Below, one piece after another: positions 17,312 to 21,902 of a DNA stretch of 21,902 nucleotides. The position numbers were made by a program, and so were the translations under genes. The DNA comes from CAYZEZ01 sp964477295 (lineage in GTDB: Bacteria > Bacteroidota > Bacteroidia > Bacteroidales > SM23-62): the NCBI GenBank assembly GCA_964477295.1, contig CAYZEZ010000038.1:1-21902 (forward strand), read 5' to 3'. Each line of letters opens with the position of its first letter. The first letter of the stretch is position 1. Under the pieces are notes generated by a model. The model was not told the origin of the DNA, made no database searches, and saw only the letters and a program-made list of their open reading frames with translations.

Positions 17312-17316
17312 CTAAG

Positions 17317-18725
17317 ATGAAAAGTATTCTTTTTGTTCTCCTGATAGCAGGCATATTAACACAGAGTTGTACACAAAAGAAGACCCCTTTTGAGGCCAAC
17401 TATGACGAATCAAAAGTGCCAGCCTATACACTTCCGCCCATATTGGATGGATCTGATTGGCAGACTGAACGCCGGCCTGCAATTCAATCCCTTTTTGAAC
17501 AGGAAGTCTACGGCAAGGTTCCTGAATTTAATTATACTGAAGAATTTGAATTACTTGACAGAGACCCCATGGCATTGGATGGCAAGGCCATCAGGAAGCA
17601 GGTGAATATCAGAATCAGCTCCGGGGATAAATTTCTTGATGTTCATTTACTTATTTATCAACCAGTGAATGTTGAGATAGCACCGGTATTTGTGGGATAC
17701 AATTTTTATGGGAACCACACCATCCATCCCGATACAAATATCCTGCTGGCTCAAAGCTGGGTTATAAACAATGAGGAGTTCCATATAACAGAAAACAAGG
17801 CTACTCCTGAGTCCAGGGGTGTCAGGTCACACAGGTGGCCAGTTGAGCTGATCATCGAAAACGGATATGCCTTGGCTACTGTACACTACGGTGATATCGA
17901 TCCCGATTTTGATGATGGATTCGTAAATGGGATTCACGGTATAGTTTCGGATAATCCGCCCGCTCCTGATGAGTGGGGATCTATTGGAGCCTGGTCCTGG
18001 GGCCTCAGCCGGATAATGGATTATTTTGAACAGGATCCGGAAATCGATCAGAACAGGTCAATAGTGATCGGTCATTCAAGGTTAGGCAAAACCTCTTTGT
18101 GGGCCGGCGCTACGGACACAAGGTTCAGTATGGTTATATCCAATAACTCGGGATGTGGAGGTGCTGCTCTATCCCGAAGACAATACGGAGAAACAGTAGA
18201 AAGAATCAACACCCAGTTTCCACACTGGTTCTGTGATAATTATGAAAAATACAACAGGAAGGAGGATAAGTGTCTGGTCGACCAGCACATGCTGATCGCA
18301 CTTATTGCTCCCCGGCCAGTTTATGTGGCTAGTGCTACGGAAGATCAATGGGCCGATCCGAGAGGGGAATTCCTGGCACTCTGTGCTGCAGATACGGTTT
18401 ATAAATACCTGGGAACAACAGGGATGAGAAGCAAAATCATGCCTGAACCGGATGAACCGCTGGATTTCGGGACCATCGGGTACCATATCAGGACAGGTAA
18501 GCACGACATCACTGCCTGGGACTGGCAGCAGTATATCAACTTTGCCGATTTCCATTNNNNNNNNNNNNNNNNNNNNNNNNNNNNNNNNNNNNNNNNNNNN
18601 NNNNNNNNNNNNNNNNNNNNNNNNNNNNNNNNNNNNNNNNNNNNNNNNNNNNNNNNCACGACATCACTGCCTGGGACTGGCAGCAGTATATCAACTTTGC
18701 CGATTTCCATTTAAAGAGTAAATAG
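17317..18725 (+). CDS. CE15 glucuronoyl methylesterase-like lipoprotein, interrupted by an artefactual assembly gap
   Basis: As printed, the frame breaks at the N run. The 55 bases before (18502-18556) and after (18657-18711) the run are identical, so the true gene joins 17317-18556 to 18712-18725, giving 417 residues ending in ADFHLKSK and a TAG stop. A lipoprotein signal is present (VLLIAGILTQSC, Cys18). CE15 features: IGHSRLGKTSLWAGA with nucleophile Ser254, NNSGCGGAALSRR, SATEDQWADPRGEF with probable acid Glu342, and HIRTGKHDITAWDW with probable catalytic His396. Known CE15 enzymes cleave ester bonds between glucuronic acid side chains of xylan and lignin alcohols, or related uronate esters. 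The oxyanion-forming Arg255 after Ser is present. It starts the rightmost plus-strand group; the DUF1648 gene follows 10 bp after its stop. An acetylxylan-esterase label is the main alternative, less likely. Confidence 0.88.
18502..18556 (+). repeat. First copy of the 55-bp contig-end overlap
   Basis: From CACGACATCACTGCC to the last base before the N run, identical to 18657-18711. It encodes CE15 residues around His396. A 55-base overlap is what de Bruijn assemblers leave at contig ends when k is 55, so this is a technical duplication. Confidence 0.92.
18557..18656. other. Scaffold gap of exactly 100 N
   Basis: A fixed-length placeholder, not a measured distance. Flanking identity shows the true gap is probably minus 55 bp, that is, the contigs overlap. 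Confidence 0.98.
18657..18711 (+). repeat. Second copy of the 55-bp contig-end overlap
   Basis: Identical to 18502-18556. Translating straight across the gap puts this copy in a false frame and produces a spurious C-terminus; the true frame continues from 18712. Confidence 0.92.
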
Positions 18726-18735
18726 CATCCACTAA

Positions 18736-19242
18736 ATGAGCAAAATAATGGCAAAGCCAAAAATTAAGGTTCCGCTTGATCCAACAGACAAATTCATTGA
18801 AATGGTTGGATTGGTTGCTATATTGATCCTGATAGGGCTTCCTTTTTTTTATTTTGACAAATTGCCTGAATCCATTCCGCAACATTTCGGATTGAATGGA
18901 AAACCTGACCATTTTGGCGACAAGGGATTGTTATGGGGTATGCCTATGATTGGAGCATCTTTGTATGCAATGTTGTCAGTATTCAACAAATACCCTCACA
19001 TTTTCAGTTACCCTAAAAAAATTACGGAAGAAAATGCGTTCAGCCTTTACAGAATCGCTACAAAAATGTTACGGTTATTAAATACCTCTGTTGCCTGTTT
19101 TTTTGCTTATAGTACCTACACTGTTATACAGACTGCACTGGGGAACCAGAAAGAAATAGGCAGTTACTCTATACTTTTTTTTATGACTTTAATTTTTGGA
19201 CCAATTATATATTATATGTATAAATTAATCAGGGGAAAATAA
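18736..19242 (+). CDS. DUF1648 domain membrane protein
   Basis: 168 residues with about four membrane segments: residues about 24-40 (GLVAILILIGLPFFYF), about 70-85, about 108-128 (SVACFFAYSTYTVIQ) and about 142-163. The DUF1648 signature follows the first helix: LPESIPQHFGLNGKPDHFGDK, with the conserved Pro-x-His-Phe, Gly and Asp. DUF1648 occurs in SdpI-like and uncharacterised inner-membrane proteins; a function in envelope stress or immunity is known only for SdpI, and this protein lacks the rest of that architecture. The start at 18736 is 10 bp after the corrected CE15 stop; a second ATG four codons later is equally possible. The 44 bp before the Memo gene contain no obvious terminator, so the group may be transcribed together, although a functional link to CE15 is not evident. 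Confidence 0.75.
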   Translation: MSKIMAKPKIKVPLDPTDKFIEMVGLVAILILIGLPFFYFDKLPESIPQHFGLNGKPDHFGDKGLLWGMPMIGASLYAMLSVFNKYPHIFSYPKKITEENAFSLYRIATKMLRLLNTSVACFFAYSTYTVIQTALGNQKEIGSYSILFFMTLIFGPIIYYMYKLIRGK

Positions 19243-19286
19243 TTACACCACACCATTGGAAGAATGGACTGGCAGGTCCTTTAATT

Positions 19287-20846
19287 ATGCCTCTGAAAAA
19301 TACCCTGGAGATGAGAACATTATTAAGCGTACTTGTTTTTTTACTTGTTTTTTTTCAGGGCTGCAGAGCCCAGGAACAAAACCTGAAAAACAGGCAGGCG
19401 GTGGTGGCCGGTGCATTTTATCCAGGTGATAAAAACACCCTTAGTGCTAACCTGGAAGATTTGTTTAAACAGGCTATACAAAATCAGCAAAATGGCGCCG
19501 TACTTGCTATATTGGCTCCACATGCCGGTTATCCGTATTCAGGTATCGTTGCTGCATCAAGTTACAACCAGATCGATCCTAATAAAGAATACAAGAATAT
19601 TTTTATTTTGGGATCTTCCCATCGAGCCGCATATGAAGGAGCTTCCATTTACAACCTGGGAAATTATGAAACCCCGTTGGGTGAGGTTAAGGTTAACCTG
19701 GACCTGGCCAATAAACTGATTGATGAGAACAAGTTCATTACCTTTAATCAGTATGCCCATTCTCAGGAGCACAGCCTGGAAGTCCAGTTACCCTTTCTGC
19801 AATACAAATTAAAGAAGGATTTTCAGATCGTACCGGTATTGCTGGGTACTCATTCACCAGAAACCTGTTATGAGATCGCAAAAGCGCTTTACCCCTGGTT
19901 CAATGAGGATAACCTATTCATTATCAGTACCGATTTTTCTCATTATCCCGATTATGATAATGCCTGTAAAATAGATCATCTAACTGCAGAGGCAATCCAA
20001 TCGAAGTCAATAGAAAAGTTCATTGAAACCATTAACAATAACATGGAGAAAGGCATTTCGAACCTGGCAACCTGTATTTGTGGATGGCCTGCAGCGCTTA
20101 CCTTGCTCTATATGATCAATGAAGACCCGAACATCGACGTAAACCTCATTGACTACAGCAATTCCGGAGATGCTGATATAGGCGACAAATCGAGGGTAGT
20201 GGGCTATAATGCCATCAGCTTCACAAAAAAAAACAATAGAAAAAAACAAAGCAACCAAGATACCAATACCATGATGAACGATCAAGCATTTACGCTGAAT
20301 GAAACGGATAAGCAAACGCTACTGGAAATTGCCAGAAATACCCTGAATGAATATATAAAAAACAGGAATATACCTGAGATAAACACAAATGGATTTTCGC
20401 AGAGCCTTAAGACTCCGGCGGGTGCATTCGTTACTTTAAATAAAAATGAAAAACTCAGGGGGTGCATTGGACAATTTAATCCTGGCGATCCATTATACAA
20501 GGTAATCCAGAATATGGCTATTTCATCTTCAACTAAAGATTACCGGTTTTCACCAGTCACACCAGAAGAACTGGGGGACATTGAAATTGAGATATCTGTG
20601 CTTACACCATTAAAGAAGATTGACAATATCGATGAGATCGAGCTTGGCAAACATGGCATTTATATAAAGCAGGGATTGCACTCAGGCACTTTCCTTCCCC
20701 AGGTGGCTACTAAAACAGGATGGAGCCTCGAGGAGTTCCTGGGTCATTGTGCCCAGGACAAGGCCATGATCGGATGGGATGGCTGGAAAGAAGCCGAAAT
20801 CTATACCTATGAGGCTATTATTTTCTCTGAGAATGATACCCATTAA
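19287..20846 (+). CDS. AmmeMemoRadiSam protein B + A fusion (Memo-AMMECR1) with lipoprotein signal
   Basis: 519 residues. Residues 1-26 form a lipoprotein-type signal (LLSVLVFLLVFFQGC, Cys26); a start at the internal ATG at 19311 would place the Cys at residue 18, a more usual length. Residues about 35-315 are a Memo domain: APHAGYPYSG with His79, LGSSHRA with His112, EHSLEVQLPFL, STDFSHYPDYD and the ICGW cysteine, which together match the metal/active-site layout of Memo proteins. A polar Lys/Asn/Gln-rich linker runs from about 318 to 335. Residues about 340-515 are an AMMECR1 domain with the hallmark LRGCIG (390-395). Memo and AMMECR1 are usually cytosolic partners of a radical SAM protein; no radical SAM gene is in view, though it may lie beyond the right edge. 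The exported form is unusual to my knowledge. The next gene begins 14 bp later. Confidence 0.85.
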   Translation: MPLKNTLEMRTLLSVLVFLLVFFQGCRAQEQNLKNRQAVVAGAFYPGDKNTLSANLEDLFKQAIQNQQNGAVLAILAPHAGYPYSGIVAASSYNQIDPNKEYKNIFILGSSHRAAYEGASIYNLGNYETPLGEVKVNLDLANKLIDENKFITFNQYAHSQEHSLEVQLPFLQYKLKKDFQIVPVLLGTHSPETCYEIAKALYPWFNEDNLFIISTDFSHYPDYDNACKIDHLTAEAIQSKSIEKFIETINNNMEKGISNLATCICGWPAALTLLYMINEDPNIDVNLIDYSNSGDADIGDKSRVVGYNAISFTKKNNRKKQSNQDTNTMMNDQAFTLNETDKQTLLEIARNTLNEYIKNRNIPEINTNGFSQSLKTPAGAFVTLNKNEKLRGCIGQFNPGDPLYKVIQNMAISSSTKDYRFSPVTPEELGDIEIEISVLTPLKKIDNIDEIELGKHGIYIKQGLHSGTFLPQVATKTGWSLEEFLGHCAQDKAMIGWDGWKEAEIYTYEAIIFSENDTH

Positions 20847-20860
20847 TCCTGCCAGCTGAC

Positions 20861-21902
20861 ATGAACATTCCATATGCATTGTTACCCTTAGGAATTCTTT
20901 CAGTCATTCTCTACCTGTCAAGTCATTTACTTACCCGGTTTAATCTCCTCTCCAGGAAGAATCACAAGCAGATCTGGAATACAATACTACTTATAACTTT
21001 CCTGGTTACTGCAGTCATGGGGCTTATCCTGGCAATCCAGGTAAATTATAAACTTGACGTGCCGTGGATCAAAGAACTTTTGGTCTGGCATGTCAATTTT
21101 GGTATCGGGATGGCTTTTACGGGGATCTTTCATGTGATCTGGCATATAGACTATTTCACACGGTTGTTGCAGGGGGCAGGACCTGCTTCGACTGACAGGG
21201 AAGAGAAACAGGAGTTTGACCCTGGCATCCAGACCTCACAGCGCGGAGACTTGCTCCCGGTGATAAGCCTGGGAGTTACTGCCATGATAACCCAGATCAT
21301 TTTACTGCGTGAATTTATCTCTGCATTTTACGGGAATGAACTAATAATCGGCATTATCCTGACCAACTGGCTGATACTCACCGGTCTCGGAGCACGCCTC
21401 GGGAGGCTCCCTTTGGGCATAAAAGGAAAATATGGGATCCAGGGGATTATGCTTCTGGTTATGAGCGTACTGGCTATTCTGGTTGTAATCGTTTTAAATA
21501 CATATAAGAATTCCGTTTTCCCGCCCGGTGTGGCACCAAATCCCTACCAGATCCTTATCGTTTCACTTATACTTCTTGCTCCATTCTGTCTTCTTTCAGG
21601 ATTCCTGTTTACTTTTTTCTCTGTCTGGTTATCAGAAAGGAACCAGTCAAACATGATTTTTAAAACCTATGCAGCTGAATCGTTTGGCAGTTTACTGGGT
21701 AGTATCCTTTTCAGTTTTGTACTGGTCCATTTTATGGATTCACTTCAGGTCCTGGGAATTGTACTGGTATTCAATTTACTATTGTCTTATTTAAGTATAA
21801 ATATCCGCAAGCAACTCAGAATGAAATGGTTGTGGCTTGTTACCTGCTTCTTAATTCTAACAGGAATTTACGCTCTTAATGCTGACAGATACTTTAAAAA
21901 AT
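20861..21902 (+). CDS. Spermidine synthase-like integral membrane protein, 3' end missing
   Basis: Open from the ATG at 20861-20863 to the right edge, 347 residues without a stop. Hydrophobic segments dominate: three in the first 100 residues, then TAMITQIILLREFISAFYGNE and LIIGIILTNWLILTGLGARLGR, the pattern I know from the membrane half of large bacterial spermine/spermidine synthase-like proteins (aminopropyltransferase domain normally C-terminal, here lost beyond the edge). The first 100 residues appear additional and include three histidines in one hydrophobic segment (His77, His91, His95), with a His-x13-His spacing reminiscent of b-type haem helices; this is only a hint. It starts 14 bp after the Memo-AMMECR1 stop, so the two are very likely one operon. 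The function of this class of membrane synthase-like protein is not established. Confidence 0.78.
   Translation, partial: MNIPYALLPLGILSVILYLSSHLLTRFNLLSRKNHKQIWNTILLITFLVTAVMGLILAIQVNYKLDVPWIKELLVWHVNFGIGMAFTGIFHVIWHIDYFTRLLQGAGPASTDREEKQEFDPGIQTSQRGDLLPVISLGVTAMITQIILLREFISAFYGNELIIGIILTNWLILTGLGARLGRLPLGIKGKYGIQGIMLLVMSVLAILVVIVLNTYKNSVFPPGVAPNPYQILIVSLILLAPFCLLSGFLFTFFSVWLSERNQSNMIFKTYAAESFGSLLGSILFSFVLVHFMDSLQVLGIVLVFNLLLSYLSINIRKQLRMKWLWLVTCFLILTGIYALNADRYFKK

Larger units (their letters stand above)
17189..17316. promoter_or_regulatory. Divergent control region with two perfect palindromes
   Basis: 128 bp between the minus-strand Tat-ORF/URO-D/MFS operon and the plus-strand CE15 gene. 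It contains the 12-bp palindrome GCATTTAAATGC (17258-17269) and the 16-bp palindrome ATATTGGATCCAATAT (17289-17304). For the minus strand, the only promoter-like match is a weak TAACTTTC (complement of 17219-17226), one base off TAnnTTTG, with no good upstream TTTG. Confidence 0.55.

Noticed and set aside
18657..18714. Translation across the N run giving a C-terminus TTSLPGTGSSISTLPISI
   Set aside because: It is a false frame caused by the 100-N placeholder plus the 55-bp duplicate; the collapsed sequence gives a normal CE15 end.
18399..18760. Minus- and plus-strand ORFs spanning the N run with runs of X
   Set aside because: They exist only because Ns contain no stops; their coding parts are shadows of the CE15 and DUF1648 genes.
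1..21902. CRISPR arrays, insertion sequences or attachment sites
   Set aside because: No regularly spaced repeats, transposase or integrase genes, or flanking target duplications are present; the only long exact repeat is the assembly overlap.

Overview
The window looks like a piece of a Bacteroidota genome, most likely an uncultured Bacteroidales/Marinilabiliales-type polysaccharide degrader. Signs of this are two proteins ending in type IX secretion (T9SS) sorting domains, many Bacteroidota-style lipoprotein signals, moderately AT-rich DNA with little Shine-Dalgarno signal, and families typical of plant or algal glycan loci (GH106, CE15, CBM96-like modules, DUF5107, FG-GAP repeat proteins, Tat-exported sugar isomerase-like proteins). 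A run of exactly 100 N at 18557-18656 marks it as a draft, probably metagenomic, scaffold.

Layout. (1) Positions 1-9172 hold five minus-strand genes, read from 9172 downwards: a T9SS-sorted two-domain protein, an FG-GAP plus kelch protein, a GH106 alpha-L-rhamnosidase-like lipoprotein, a second T9SS-sorted paralogue, and a clan GH-A glycoside hydrolase that runs off the left edge. Gaps are 28 bp or less, so this is probably one operon. (2) Positions 9173-9558 are the only long non-coding stretch: a divergent control region with a 12-bp direct repeat at exactly 20-bp spacing and an AT-rich inverted repeat. (3) Positions 9559-14704 hold three plus-strand genes: a DUF5107-TPR protein, an FG-GAP lipoprotein related to the one across the divide, and a Tat-exported TIM-barrel protein. 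(4) Positions 14786-17188 hold a tight minus-strand trio: a 57-codon Tat-signal ORF whose stop overlaps the next start (ATGA), a URO-D-fold protein, and an OFA-like MFS transporter. (5) Positions 17189-17316 are a second divergent region with two perfect palindromes, one filling the spacer of a promoter-like element. (6) From 17317 to the right edge lie a CE15 glucuronoyl esterase-like lipoprotein, a DUF1648 membrane protein, a lipoprotein-type Memo-AMMECR1 fusion, and a spermidine-synthase-like membrane protein cut off by the window end.

How they fit together (inference): the first three blocks plus the CE15 gene look like a set for dismantling a rhamnose- and uronic-acid-containing polysaccharide. 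Secreted binding proteins capture substrate, surface or periplasmic lipoproteins and hydrolases cut it, and the Tat isomerase-like protein and MFS carrier handle released products. No SusC/SusD pair, sigma/anti-sigma pair or hybrid two-component regulator lies in the window. The last two genes look like a separate AmmeMemo-type module.

An important correction: the apparent frame break in the CE15 gene is an assembly artefact. The 55 bases on each side of the N run are identical, and collapsing them restores an intact 417-residue protein.
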